Assembly: GCA_014338405.1 (NCBI GenBank)
Contig: JTDE01000309.1
Coordinates: forward strand, 139,685 to 203,684
DNA length: 64,000 nt
From: Paragonimus skrjabini miyazakii
Lineage: Eukaryota; Platyhelminthes; Trematoda; Plagiorchiida; Troglotrematidae
Direction: 5' to 3'
Each line of letters begins with the position of its first letter. The first letter of the stretch is position 1. Under the pieces are notes generated by a model. The model was not told the origin of the DNA and did not search any database. It saw nothing but the letters and a program-made list of their open reading frames with translations. The translations under genes were made by a program, and so were the position numbers. Below, piece after piece: positions 1-14,000 of this stretch.

Positions 1-159
1 AACAGTGACTGAACATCTATGGAGCACATCAACTCATTAGCAAGATTGATGTTGTCCAAGTCACTGACCAACTCAAAAGAATCTTTAATAGAATAGGCCT
101 GAAACTTTTGTTTTAGTGGCGTTAAGATGGTGACTAACCAGCGTGCCAATTTATGGTAC

Positions 160-196
160 GGTACTGATGAGTCAATACGAAATGCTTGCATCTACC
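160..196 (+). ncRNA. candidate type I hammerhead ribozyme motif
   Basis: The three conserved parts of a hammerhead core occur in the right order. CTGATGA is at 164-170, GAAA at 179-182, and the cleavage-site UH (T191, C192) follows. Helix I pairs 160-163 (GGTA) with 193-196 (TACC). Helix II is a 2-bp stem (171-172 with 177-178) closed by a 4-nt loop. Helix III pairs A182-T191, T183-A190, G184-C189 and possibly C185-G188. Predicted cleavage is after C192 in an ATC triplet. Minimal hammerheads are known in Penelope-like elements and in schistosome satellite/SINE repeats, so a retroelement origin is plausible. No PLE coding sequence is visible immediately beside it. Helix I beyond 4 bp and any tertiary-contact loops were not found. 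Activity is inferred, not shown. Confidence 0.55.
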
Positions 197-199
197 AGT

Positions 200-3100
200 T
201 TTCGTTTTCTGACTGTTTTGTTCAAACTTCTGAAGGGAGTGAACTGTTTCAAATATATGAATATCTCAACATCAAATGACGGTGACGTAAGTCGGCAAAC
301 TGTCTACTCGTCGGGCACCGTGGCGATGTAATATCGCTTCCAGTAAAAAGGCTTGCTGCTACTTCCGCCCTGAATATGACTTCGCTTCACTGTATGCATT
401 TATCGGTTTCTCGTTTGCCTAAATCGTACTCTACTGAAGTGGTTGCCCACAGTTCATCCTAGTGACTGCCATTAGTCAACACTGCTACTACGAACCTTCT
501 TTTTTCTTTTAAAACTAACAAGGCAAATGATGTTTTTCCAACATTTGATCATCATTGTACGCTTCAGTTATGCTCAGTCTTGGAGGTTTCAGAAAAGGGC
601 TACCACATATATTGTCTTTTAGTTACTGCCAGTTGACCGTGGATTAATGAGCGTTTTCTTTAACCTACTGCAGATCTTGAGTAGCTCAACAATGTTAAAC
701 CCAATGTTTAAACTAATTTGTTTGCGTTCACTGGAGCAGGCACTTAAATCGTCACCTGTAGTAAGAACTGCTAGAAACTAGTTGTTCTGAAGACATTAAA
801 ACTTGCATAAGTTCAGTACAGTACATGCACAATAGTGTGTCTGATCGTTAATACTTTCGCAATGAGAATTCCCATGAAGCATGATGTACACTGATAATAA
901 TCTATAGCTTTACGCGATCACAAAAGGTATGTGTTTGTCTGAAATAAAAAATGACAGAAAATGAGGTAAAATGAAAAAGCAACTTTAAATCTATATGAAT
1001 ACTCAATGAACTTTTTTAGAATGTGGTGGAATTTTTAAGGATCGCGATACTGGCAGAACTACACAAGTGATCATTTGAGTAATGTTATATATTACAAAAA
1101 CGTAAATCTTAACAATGCAGTGAAAAATCAGGATATAGAAAAAGAAGTGCAACTCGGACTTGACTGTGCAGAGCAAAGAAGACATACTGCTCTGATACTG
1201 GTGTTAGCACCAGTATCAAAGTTTGCATACTATACCAGCGTCACACCGATTGCTGACTGAGAGGAACAGCAGGAATGCATGCACCAGGTCGTTGTTTTTA
1301 TTTACTTTTTGTTACGTTTACAAAAGAGACTCAAAAAAGATGTTCCAAAGTAGACACAATCTAACAGTGGAAGAAAGTTATTTGCATTTCAAATGACTCG
1401 TAGTGTGGCAGCCTCAGCGAATAATATGAATGTCAGAAATTTGCACAAAGCGTTGGAATCAAACTGTTGGCATGACGTTCTGTGAGTCAAAATAAAACAA
1501 TAAGAACTGAGTCAGTTTGAACGATTTTTCCAATTAAAAGTGAATTAAGCCATGAAAACACCCTTTAATCCATCCACCGTACTTTCTTCAACTCGTACAC
1601 GTTTTCCACAAGAGCTGCTTACCGAGGCCAAATAGATAATCCGAAGGAAGAGCATGGCAATATGTGGAACAACAAGAGAAAAGTCTCTAACCGAAAGACC
1701 ACAAACAGTCCAGCTACCATCTAAGGGAGCATATTAGCACTTCTTGTCATGAGGACGCAGTTCAATATTTTAAGCAGGCCGTACATAAGTCTAGCTCGAA
1801 AGCAGTGATAACTGACTGCCCTTCCATTAAAAGTTAATCAGGATACAACGATTGGCCAGTGCAACATTTTACCCACACAAGCAGTAAATTGAATTCGAAG
1901 TTCAACAGTCTGCTAAGGTTATTTTGAAACTTCTTCCTATCAGCAGTGCCATCCACTACCAACCACATTTTCATGTCGTCAGCGTAAAATAATACTGGGG
2001 GAATATCTGTTGTGGCACTTCGAGAAAGTAAGTTTAATGATATAAGTTTATTGGAATAAAAAACGGACTATAACAATCGCTTTGTAAGCTGTAATCACGT
2101 GATACATCAATGAGACTGAACTGATGCTAAATACAACTGAATTATATTGTGACTTTTATGTTCATCTGTACACCGGGCTAAGATATTTGAAGTGTATGAC
2201 CAGGGGTAAGTAACACTTAGTTACACACGTGTTAGAAGTTGATACTACATTGTAAATTGTCTTGCGTCATGACGTTTAATTAGTACAGCTCTTGTCACAT
2301 ATAGAAACTTGAGAAACTTCATAGTTAACACAGTAACACGGACACGTGTTTTGGCAACCAGTCCGGAAGTGGTCTGATTTGATTGATGCATTTTGTAGCA
2401 TACGGAACATGAGGGTGACGCAAGGGAGTTAACACGACGCACGTCAAAACAAGACTGTACTACTGATGCCGGCCAAGTTGTAAATGACACGTGCGAATTG
2501 GATCACATATCCTTACCAAGAAATCAAAGTTTAGGGTTTTGCTGAAGTAAGCTTATTCGAAATAAATACATAAACTGAACACCACTTACACTTCGTTGAC
2601 GCCGCCAAGTCCACATGCATTCCCCACCGATCTTCTTCTGAAAAGTATTCGACGTGAGTTTTACTCTTTTCATTGTTGAACTTTTTATCTTCACGCTTAT
2701 TTGAACTGAAGGCACGCTCCCATAAGGTGATTATGTTGAGCACTTGGCCAATTACTTCGCCTTAGGAAGTCAAACTTTAGAATATTCGAAAGTAAAAATG
2801 AGAACTATTTATTAACTGTAAATTGAACAAAACTAAAGCCTATGCTTTAGTAAAAAAGCAGCAGAATGAAAAGTTTATCCCACTAGCTAAAAGTAGTGTT
2901 CAACTTATGTCTATCCAACTCCTAAACTACTTATCTTTGAAATGATAGTACGTAACAGAGAGGGAGTAAGAACGGTAGGTATCTAGTATTTGTTCAGAGG
3001 TATAACCGATAGGTCCTTCTCGACCAGAACCCGGTCCGTTATGGAAATAATGAAATGAAGTAATGGCCTGATTTTCCCCATTTCCGTTTTGTTTTCCCAT

Positions 3101-6100
3101 TTTTTAATGAATCGATTTGTCTTTTAGTAACGGTTAAGATTGACCTTTATTTTCTTATCTATATTATACTTCCCAGCTGCTAGGCGTTATCTGTGGTGCA
3201 CCTCTTATCTGTGTTTTACTTGGATAAATTTATTTGGCATATCATAAGTTACACCCACTTCCCCATGTATCACGTGTACCACGTTATTTCCGTACTTAAT
3301 GCTGTGTATGCCTCAGTTACATTGTGTAACTTCCGGTTTTGCCGTCGATTGACCATTTTAAGCGGCGTACGAAAAATTTACAATAAAATCCATTCTAATT
3401 ACACCTCACATCATTGATTCGTGAACTTTAGTTCTTCAAAATCTTCCTCTTCATGTTAGAGCTATGTGACCTAGTTCTTGACCTATCGCAACATAATGCA
3501 GTTAGGATGGACGATTGCGTTATACTACTCACACCACTACTATTCAGTAATGAGGCTAGAGAATGGATTTTGACATTGAAGTGGCCGCGAGAAAAGCACA
3601 AGAAAAAGCACCAGAGTGCAGCCTGACATGAAATGGTTTTTGGTACATAAATAGACTGAGCATTGGTGTCTGTGGCAACCGTGACGTTGTTAGACCAGTG
3701 TCGTACGCGGGTGAGTGTTTTTGTTTGTAGTCCTGTTGTGGCGCATAATCTATGTGTTGGTTTTCCGAATAAAAATCCCTTGCGCCATCCGTGCTCTTTG
3801 CTCACAACAAAAGTGCTGAACCTTATGTTTACAATTTCGCTCCTTTGTTTTTCCTGTTCAGTCTTCTGCTCAAGTTTTAACCGAAGCATTATCCAACCCA
3901 TGGCGTATCGATGATTGGGATTAGAACGTTGCATATAATAAATATTTTTATGGAAATTTCCTAAACATGAGCACTTTTCACGAATCCACTTTAAAAATAA
4001 ATCTGAAAAACTGAAAAAGCGTCACTCTATAGCAGCACAATTGGTACCTTTTCCAAAATGCGGTTTTATGCAAAGAATACTATATGTTTCGAAAACGCTG
4101 CTTGACGGTCAGAACACTGTGGACATTGTTGATGGAGTGATCTGCTTTTGTTGATTCATTGACCTACTGATGAACAATAGTGTCAAGACTATTTTACCTA
4201 ATTTACTTGCCTGAATTAACCGAATGCCTCTTTATTCGGATTAACAGTGGGCCCTAAGACAAAAGGTATTGAATATTGTTATGCCTACTTATCACATTTC
4301 TCGCATTCGTGTCTGCCCTTTTCCATAAGACAACTTCCGCTTACTATTGCCACTTTTGAGTTAACGCCGGGTGTGTGAATAAAAACTGGTCACCTCTGAA
4401 TGGCTGTCATGCTGCAACTGAAAATATGTCCGTAAAACTAATAATCATTACTCCATTTGGGGGTGCACTTTACTTGAATTTAACGGAGACGTTTGGTTTA
4501 CATGTTCAATGGGAATGCGGTGTCGTCCAATTCGTATCCACGGTATTCTGACGAAGTAAAACCGATTCATTTTGAAGGAGACAGCCCATATACTTATTCC
4601 GTTGTTTGGCTTCTATCCGGTTCCTGTCTGTAGGCTGCAGCACCAGTTTCCTCAAAACTTAACCGTATCCGTCTAGCAGAGCATTTCTCGACGTGGTGTA
4701 TCCGTTTACCTCAAGGATACAGTTGCTGTAAGTTGGTTAAGAGATGGGTCTACGTTCTGGTTTGGAGGTTCGCACAAACCTCACGTATCCTGTTACAAAG
4801 GCACTTCTTAAACGACTTTGCTGTAGAGGAGTTTCACGGACAAATTATAGAAAGAATCAGCTCATTTTGACGTTAACATTAGGAGGGTTGATCAAAGTTT
4901 TCAAAAGATCCTCATTAAGAGCTAATCAAAAACTGCGCTTCATTTTTTCCTGTTTATCACGGAGTGGCTTCGGCGCATGTCCACGAACACGACGACAAAA
5001 TTCTTGGTCGTTCAACTCAAAATGAATCCATCTATTAACGATGTGTCCAACATACCTAACGTCTGAGCAAAGAACCTGCCAGAGACTATAGTACGAAAAA
5101 AAATGGCCGCGCTAGTTAGGTTTGTGAGTCAACAAACTTTACTCTCTTGGTGTCATGGCCTGATTGGCCAAAGTGCGCAGGGCAACTTCCATTCATCGGT
5201 GTGACTAGGCTATATGAGCATACATAGGTATACTGTAAATAGCTCACTCACTCGACTGACAAGTAATCTCTCTGTCACAGTAGCGTGGTGTAAAAAGTCA
5301 ACTGGGTGGTGAGACAATGAAACAGCCAGGGTGCCCAATTCTGTTTGTTGAATAAGCTGGCGATTGGCAACGCTGGGGTTCAGTTGACATAATAACGACA
5401 GGCATGATTTCATTGCTTCATAGTCCAATGGATGGGTCAAGTCAGCCTGAAAGATCGGCCTGCCAAATCCCGCAACTATGCGAATCGCCACTCCAACTAG
5501 ACTCTGAAGTGACTAGAATAAACGAGATAGCTTAGAGGCGAGTCATCCTTTGTTGCAGAAAGCAAGATAGAACAGACAAGGCTAGCAAACGAAAACTATG
5601 GCGAATAACAATGAGCAGGATCTTAATACACCAGTTGGCTAAAGGGTGGTTTGTGTCAGTAGCTTCAGAGGACGTTTAAAAATTTACAAAAGGAACGGAA
5701 GATATCCAAACCTACAGATTTTGACCCACAAAATCAGTCACACGTTCACACCATAGTATGAGAATGGTAAGGTTGCTGTCCACACCGCAATAACGCGACC
5801 TCCTCATTACATCAACTCCTCAAGGCTTCAGATGTTAACGCGGAAATGGAAGGAAATGGTTTCAAGTAATCGATCTTTGTAAAGAGTTTAGACAGTGCTT
5901 TGCTCATAAAGAAGTATCTCCGTATTTCCTTAACACATGCGTTCGTTCTTTTCATTTGAGACTTTGATTTGCGTAATGTTAAAGTTGATTTCCAAATGTC
6001 GTGCGTTGAGGTCTTCTGCTGCTCAATGCTGGGATGACTTAGCAGTCGACTTCCATTGTTGTGCTTACTTCTATCACCCTTTCTACGTAAGCTGTTTTCC

Positions 6101-8880
6101 ACCAATAGGCTGCTCAAGTTTGACTTACATGCTGTTTTAATCCACTGAACTGTCAAACTCTGTGCTCAGTTCTGTTACGACGCTTTAACGCCCTATTATG
6201 ATTAAGTGCTGAGTTGTTGCTTCTGTATCTTAGCATCTACTGCGTGGCTTATTTATTATTGACAGGTAGCTCAATTGTATACTGGCCAATTGCCTCACAC
6301 TTAAGGAGGAATTCATTTCATGTAACACGGTTATATAATTTTAGTTGTATTCATTGTAAGTTTTAGTGGTAATTATAGCAATAAAAATGCAGTCTGTTTA
6401 AAAATGGAGGTGTATCCGGAAAAAAATGGTTCGGTGTTATCTTGAACAATGGTTCTCTTTTTACCCAATTTATCTAAAAATAAGGAAATTGGCAGACAAC
6501 ATTTGAACGACTTAGTTGGACGGGATTAGTTAGCCAACTCCAGACAACTAAGCGGTCAATAAAACTATTATTCTGCGTCAGATCGGTTGGAAGTATCTGG
6601 TTAACGTTTCCTCAATCTACAGGACCAAAATCTTGGTGCTGTTGCGCGTGACAAGTAAGGTTGATTAGGCAGTATAAACTGACATTACATAAAACATTCG
6701 TTTACACAAACACTAGACTTCATTGGATTTGACCGACTGCTCTCGACTCACCAAGTCGTTTGACTGTTGTTTATTAATTCAGGAATCAAATGTAATCAAA
6801 ATATTGAGTGTTAACTTGGTTATATAAATGCTCAACGTAAGTGACACAAGTTGTTTGTAAAATCTCTCGATGCTTTCAAGAGACCGAGAAATAAGTAAGA
6901 TAGTTAAACCTTATTGGTACTCATTGCCGGTTTGGTTTATTTGTATCTGCATGTGTTATTATTGATGGATGTTTTCAACTCACAGTCGAGCTGCCGGTTA
7001 ACTGGATTTAATGAATAGAGGTATTCTGACAATCACTTTCTAAGGCCAAGGTTGTAGGTCAACCGCAAGTATCTGTTCGACTTCGGCCTGCGTAATAGTT
7101 AACGTCGCGAGTAAGAAACGCAAGATGGGCTGACGTTGGCATAGTGGTGAGTGTGTAAAATAGTCGTGTGAGCGCACTAAATGAAAATTTTGGAAGAGTG
7201 GCAAGCTGAATTCCTTCATCTTCAAACCATGCAAAAGAGAATGCGTCCACTTGTATTCAACAAGCCACATTTAGAAAACCTCAAAACAATCGTTTGAAAT
7301 CTCCATCGAACGTACAACTTGGAAATACTTCAAGGAAAGTTTATTTAAGCAAACTTTTTGTGATGCTTCGAATCTTGGCGGAATGTATCGTACTTGAGTC
7401 TATTCCTTTAGTCTCAAACAACTTAATACTCAAACAAGCTTCCCCTAGCACTATTCTTAATAATGCTTCTTCCAATGTTTTCTCACAATAGGACAGCGGA
7501 AAGATAGCAATCGAGAAAATGCTAAGTGAGCACTTTTCTGTGAGATAAATATCAGAATGACCTGAGATTTGTTAAAGCGTATTAATACATGCCCACATCT
7601 AATTACCTCAAATGGTTTGCAGTCAAATCAGATAGTGAATGAGGAAAAAGTTTTACAAATTCATTTTGTAAGTAAATCACTGTATAGTACGTTTGTGAGC
7701 ACCTTTATAAGGTTCAGGTGTTTACAAACGATTCTAGTCTGAACAATTATAAGTTTTATTTCGTTGATAACAGCAGAGTTTGAACGTCTAAAATCTGGAG
7801 ATTTATTCTAATGACGACTTTGTTTGAATCTATGCACTACTGCTTGCTTTATTTGTCACCGTAAAAGTATGCTTACTGTCAGAGTTCTACTGGAACATTT
7901 TATCGAGTATATATTAATCAGTTCCTTGTGACAGCATTTAATTAACTCAGTGAATAACTTTGATTGGTTGGTTCGAAACAATCTTGGCTGACTTGTGTCA
8001 CAACCAAACCTATTGATTAAACAATATAAAATTTCTAAAGTTTGGTATGTTCAACAGCCATACGCGGTTTGGTCCAGTTCAGCGTGTCACAGTCTCCACA
8101 CAAAGAAAGACCAGCATTTAAATGCGTTCAGCCTACCTCAGAGTCGTGGACAGACTTACATAGACATAGAATTAAGGTGGATGCTCACCGATCACAGAGA
8201 TGAACACTCAAAACTAAGAAGAGAACCTTATAGTGCTTCCGTTATACGATCTAAAAGTTGGTCTTAGGAATTCCACTTTTCAAGATCGGCTGCACTGCAA
8301 AAGGTTTGTACATTCGTTAATGTTTTATTAACAGTCGGCTTTCATATAAAACGGTTTTGGAGAGATTCTATCCCTAAGGATTGGTCAAAATAAGGCTTGT
8401 GAAGATTACATCTTTACTCGAGTGAGTTCCATCTCGTGTCCGGATGCGACGTCACGGAACCAGACTGAAGTAGCAAGTTAGGGTAGATTAGTCGTTGTTA
8501 GATACAATGTCTGATCGTTTCAACTGTACAACCGATGTAGACACATACGAGCATGTTTAAGCTAAACTCGAGTTGTACATACACCCTATCATAAATTTTA
8601 CTCGAGTGTGCACTTTTCACACAAGCACTGTGTACCACTGTCCCGTTGATGGAAAATGGGCACTTAATGGAAGGTTATAGTGTATGTGAGTTCTGTTTCG
8701 GAGAGGAGAATTTAAACCTATCGTTGCAAATAGTCCGGGAGTGGCTTGACAAAAGCTTCTGAGTTGTTTTCTATTTAGTAGGATAAAACAAACAAATCGC
8801 AACAGTACTGTCATGCTTATATATCCACTTTTTGACCCACCGATCTCACGTCAAATGAAATCGATTAAGTCAAGCTGAGA
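200..8880. other. non-coding stretch, no recognisable gene
   Basis: I see no conserved protein domain, tRNA or clear repeat here. The longest open frames (168 codons at 3428-3934 minus; 114 at 5812-6156 minus; 93 at 5210-5491 minus) match no family I recognise and fall within what AT-rich non-coding DNA produces by chance. Old, unrecognised repeats may be present. Confidence 0.5.
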
Positions 8881-8935
8881 CGTTGACATTACATCCCTAT
8901 TAGCTCACCGTTGTGGCAGATACATAAGAAAAATG

Positions 8936-9370
8936 TTAGTTAATCCCCCAAGTGCTGTCAGTTAGCAGGTACTTGTGCACAAACAACCGTCCAAAATATA
9001 GAACATAGGGTGCACACAGCTGCAGCAGTCTTTCACTACCGTCACTGTGTTTTACCCGGATGCTAAAAATACCTCCCAGTGACTTCTCCTCTGAAGAAAG
9101 TCGATCAAGCTGAACATTCAAATCATCCACTAGTATAATGATATCAATGTTCGGGTTGCTTCAAAAGGTCAGCGAGGACGTCGTAGAACGCATCTCTGGC
9201 TACATCCGAACAGATGTCTGTTGGAATGCACGCTGATCTAATGAATATACCATGCCTTTCTGATTTACGTCGACAGACTTGAACTGATGCATTGAGTATG
9301 ATAGTACATAAATGACTCTTCACTGGGATCCAATCCACAGTTTGACGAGTCTGATAAAGGAACAACTGCA
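8936..9370 (-). pseudogene. LINE endonuclease (AP-endonuclease fold) relic
   Basis: Read on the minus strand, two frames joined by a frameshift near 9,130-9,145 give the middle of the apurinic/apyrimidinic endonuclease domain of an RTE-like non-LTR retrotransposon. The first frame (9365 to 9144) has a segment like DWIPVKSHLC, then a degenerate form of the 'SAYAPTDCS' strand (SACIPTDICS), then DAFYDVLADLLKQ. The second frame (9130 to 8936) has DDLNVQLDRLSSEE, matching the family's 'GDxNAQxGRLSxEE' metal-binding strand, then GSERLLQLC. The usual G-D-x-N has become D-D-L-N. No reverse transcriptase follows at lower coordinates, so the piece is truncated on both sides. It is similar in layout to the endonuclease of the LINE at 26,820-29,665 but clearly diverged, so it is an older or different copy. 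Confidence 0.75.
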
Positions 9371-10590
9371 GTTTCCCCGGGAAGTATATTCAAGGAAACA
9401 TATTAATCATACCGTCCTCTTTTAGCCATGTGAAGCTTCAGTGGGAACTTTGAATTTTAGTCATTCAACTTGACTATTTCAAGGAATGACCACAGTACTG
9501 ACCGTTATTTGATTTGTTCTTTCCTTGAAATGGACAGCTGTGCTCGCTACTACCAGTTTATCTAAAGAAATTTAGATGCCGAGTTAAGTAAAGCAAGTGA
9601 CTTCGTCATTTTTGGAGATAACCCGGTATGTTTCATTTCTTGAACTAACAGCAGCTCTCTCACTCGGTTATATTTTGATCCAGTTGATATTAGTGAGTAA
9701 AGGACATCACCTGAACTCTACCTTAATGAGTAACCTTTAGCCCACTGCTTCACGTTGCATTGATCTAATTTTACAAGCAAACACAGCTCGCAATTCCTGC
9801 TTGACAAATCAGCAGTAAATCTGACAAATTACGTACACCACCTAGCGTCGCAAACAGCCAGTGAACACAAGTTGATATATATATGAAACAAAGTTAATTT
9901 GGTCAAACCACTTGTTTCAATATAAGAAAATGACTTAAGTGGTCACACATCCAGGCAGCTTGATTGTCAGTTTGGTGTCTGCATAACATAAGCGTTGATT
10001 GTTTTGAAAAGAAGGATTACATTGAAATAACTGGGAGGAATGGGTGAGCAGATTATAGAAGAGTAACTGTCTATAGACAGTGACAAATGCACAACGTAAG
10101 TGAACAGTTTCACGTGTGGTTCGTCGAGGATTAGGGATGCTTCTAAAGTACGCTATTGTTGTCAGCATGGTTAATAGAGAAGATGCTCTGATTGGTTGTT
10201 ATCAACAACACCAACCGTTTGGAAGCACTACGTAGTATATTGTCAAAATTCTTTGAATATAAACGGAAGAAGCATACTGTACAAGCAACCATACTAGACT
10301 TCTTCAAATTAACGATATTGTCCCCACTGATAACTTGTGCATCGTTGATGAATATTGCTGAAATGTCCCCTGCAAAAGAAGTCACCACAGGAAGGTGTCA
10401 GTATTCGTCCGTCTTGTCAGTGGTCACCCTAGGGTGTGACTAATTTACTTTAGCATACTCACAAATGAAACTGTACACATGGAAGATGGCCAACCTTATG
10501 GTGTGCCGTCCGTTGTTTCCCAACAGCGTGAAAAATAATATATATAACGAAAAAACTCGGCATCATTGATTTATCATCAAGCAAAATAAT
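9371..10590. other. non-coding stretch, nothing recognised
   Basis: Short open frames at 9935-10168 and 10143-10388 (minus) and 10192-10443 (plus) overlap each other and match no family I recognise. No RNA gene or structured repeat was seen. Confidence 0.4.
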
Positions 10591-10596
10591 TCACAT

Positions 10597-11091
10597 TTAG
10601 ATCGCAAAGTTTACAGGGGTATCATTAGTGGGGTAAACAGGGAAAGGATGGCTAATGAGGATAGTAAATTGTATCACATTGCAGTCAGTTACCTTCTGGA
10701 ACAATGGGTCCTGACAGGCCGGCAGAGTGGAGAGTTGGCCAGGGCAAGTCCAAAGCCTGAACAGAACGTTTCCGGGCACAAAGGAGTAGGTTGTATAGTC
10801 GAATTCCAATAGATTCAGTTGCGGATAGAATCCATGCCACAGTGCTTCCGACTGGGTTGTCTTAACTCTGTAACTTGGTCAAAATGTGTTTATCACACTG
10901 ATGGAGTGGATCGATCGCACCAGGTGCGATAATATTGTACTGCTGACAGGTTTCGTTATCCTACCGTTGGGGCAAGATAGGAGGTGTTCTCGCACACATT
11001 CACATAAGCGCCTGGTCATGTGGCCAAAATAACTCGTTCTACAGAAACAAGTGAATGAGTATACACAAAAAGAGATTGCAGAAACAGACAC
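10597..11091 (-). mobile_element. Penelope-like element relic A (GIY-YIG domain and tail)
   Basis: The minus strand at 11091-10879 encodes the C-terminal GIY-YIG endonuclease region of a PLE. It has a Cys-rich strand (FCVYSFTCFC), then SYFGHMTRRL, then CVREHLL, corresponding to the family's 'CVYSFTCSCG-SYIGRTTRRLSERIREH'. The second Tyr-Ile-Gly has drifted to Tyr-Phe-Gly. The end of the element lies at 10809-10690 and is shared at nucleotide level with relic B near 26,700-26,817; both carry the run around 'acccattgttc-agaaggt'. Stops separate the two parts. No reverse transcriptase was found at higher coordinates, so this is a 5'-truncated or decayed copy. Confidence 0.72.
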
Positions 11092-14000
11092 TATCTTTTA
11101 GGTGTGGGCACAAAATCAGCAACAGTTTCACCTAGCGAGTAAAGGCGCAGAATCCTTTCATTTGTGTGTAAGACAGTAGGGTTATTTAAAGCTGAGCCAA
11201 ACACATGGTAAACTCATCCGTAAGTACTGTATAAACAGCAATAAAATAATGGCCTTGATTGACGTATTGCACGAAGACATGATGGGTTTGCTTAAATATT
11301 AACATATGCCGCTTTGTATGAATTGGATGCAGACTACCTTTATACGAATGAGAGTTCACGTACATCAGCGACAGGAACAATTTCAATGTGAGTAAGCCTT
11401 ATGCGCTTGTAGGATAATGGTCTAACCAGAAAAATGCTGAAGTGTACTTTTACATGTTTTGCACGAACACTGGCGATCTGGGATGTGTTTCAGACTACGA
11501 CGGAATGAACACTCGGAATAGTGAGCCAAATACAAACTGTTTTTCTAATTACTTGCACAGATTTCCACCGCAGCTAGTAGTTCAAATATAAAAAATGGGG
11601 TATGAAAAAATGCGGTCCTGGCACGTAAATTGCGTGTCAGAAAAGTAGATCTTTATTTGCGGAATATATACGTCACGTTGATCAACCTGTACTCGTGAAC
11701 AAATCTCGATTATATATCTGTGGAGCTTGATCGTCTTACAACTGTGTCACAACGTTAAGATGCATTGATTCCTGATTTCTGATGGTTGTGAACAGTGGTG
11801 GTGTTGTTTGTAGCTCGGGTTGATGGTTTTGGTATTGGTATTCATGTTGGTATGTATGTACGCCAAGCTCGGCGATTCTTGATTAACTGCAATTGATAGC
11901 TGATGAGACAATTCTAATTATTTGTGTCCCATGTACTACAATGTACTTGTATGGAATAAACCTTAGCAAAATATGTGCTACGAGCTACCTGAGCCATACT
12001 AGGTTGACATGTGGACAGTAGTGTCCTCATCTACTGCTCAGCGACAGCGGTCTCAAGGTGATTTCAGTTGAATATGACTACAATCCATTTTGTGTTACTT
12101 CTGTGGAAACCTTGCAATTGTACGTTCAATTCCGAAAACGAATCAAATAAATTGGCAATTCTGCTTTCTTCTGGTAGATCGCGTGCCACAGTGAGCTTGC
12201 AGATTGCTACAGTCACTTTTGCGTTTTCGCTAACTAATTCCCGTGAAAATGACCGAATACCCCATTTACGTAGAAACGAAAATATGAATCTTCTACAAGA
12301 CATTATGTTACAATTACCCGTGAAATACCGGATGGTTATGAAATTTGTCGTTGGTCATATATGCTGCGAATGAGTACCACTTGAAAACTAAGGTAAAATA
12401 AACAGTGCATTACGTCGAATACGATGTAGTGTTTTGTGTAAGGTTGGGAATAATATCTTAGTTCGGTTTTTGACTAAACTGTGTATGCCAAAATTTTACG
12501 AATCACAGGGTTAAAAATTTGTTAGCATCTAAATGGGAAGGACAAATAGCGAATTAGTAAACAGACAATTAGTCAGGTAATTAAAGTATGAAATAATCAA
12601 ATTAAGTTGGAAGCAAATAATGAAGCTGAATGTTTTCTGTAATTTTAACATAATCGAGCACTGACCATCTTATATCAGTGGTGGGATCTCTTATTAGGAG
12701 ACAAATATCTGTCCGTTGGGATTAGTGATTTGCCCCTAGAGATTGATGGTTTAGGGCATCAAACCCAGTTTCTGATAATGCAGGAAAAAATGCATGATTG
12801 GTAGTTGGCTTGACAGGAACTCTGTTACTTCTATGTGAATTACAAAACAGTTCTGTATTAGCGCTCATAATTTAACACATTGTTTCATTTCTTTCCCTCC
12901 ACAAGACGGTGAAAATTCTTCGTAAGCGATACGGACGATCTGTTTTAGAATTTCATTGTGATTAAAAATTTTTCTCTGGAGTACATTTTAAAATGTCGAA
13001 GGGTTTAACCAACTTCGCGATTCCTTTCAAAGTGGACGGATTTGATCAATCTCTTTTTGCAGTATTTCCGACAGAGGGAAAGGTTGTATATTTATGTCAT
13101 TTGATGAAAGTTTTAGTATATGAATTGGTCCGATTAGTCTTCAGCTGTAACAGTGGTGAATTAATTGCTAGGCAAATCACTGGCAATTTGCATATCATTA
13201 TCAAACATTTATGCATAAAAATGCAGTATTCTGCTTTAAACCATGGATAAAAACAGACAACAAACAGACAAAACAATCATCCAGACATACAGAGACGTAT
13301 TTAATATTTTGTGTAATGTGATATTTAGATGGTGAATAGAAATTTGTTGTCAATAAACGCTGCTAGTATGGTTGATTAATTATGGCTTTGATCATCTGAA
13401 CCAATACAGTTAAACTCATTGAAAAATGCAGTATAAGAGAAATGCCCATAAGTCGTTTACTTCTGGATAATAACAGGATGTGAGTGTATGGGTCAGAATG
13501 CTTGAAGTTGAAACTCGAAAGCTAAGCCTGTGCTCTTTTTGTTGCCTGGAATTTGTATACAAATAACAGACCACTACACACACTTTAATAAGGTCACCCT
13601 GACCTATATGAGGTTATTATTAACCCCTTTTTGGACATTTGTAAGAGTTTTATGATTCCATGCTATCGTGCAAATTGAGGTTTAAAGTTAACGAAATGTT
13701 TTCGGATGAAATCATCCGAACACACTTAATGTTTTATTGCTTCATATTGTGTGGGAGATCAAAATAAGTTATAACTATCTCTCGTGAGTCTGTTCAATTT
13801 CTGTGACTACAAGAGTGTGCTATCCCCGATTACGGCTAGCCTAAGGTCTGTGGCGAATGCCTTTGCGCTTAATGGATTCCAGTAATAAGCTGTTAGCATC
13901 AAACAGCCAAACGAAGGGATTTAAATCACAATGAAATGCAAGGATGTCCCGGCGACTTTGTATAAATTTCCATGTTTGTGTTATTTACACAAAGCATTAA

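Noticed and set aside
3428..3934. 168-codon minus-strand open frame, the longest outside the GPCR
   Set aside because: No recognisable domain. A frame of this length is near the chance limit for 128 kb of two-strand AT-rich DNA, and the opposite strand is also open for 83 codons.
5210..5491. 93-codon minus frame with an amphipathic, protein-like composition
   Set aside because: It felt like a fragment of a repeat-encoded protein, but I cannot name the family and found no second convincing copy in the window.
7137..7160. A-box-like TGGCATAGTGG, possible tRNA or SINE
   Set aside because: No B box at the expected distance downstream.
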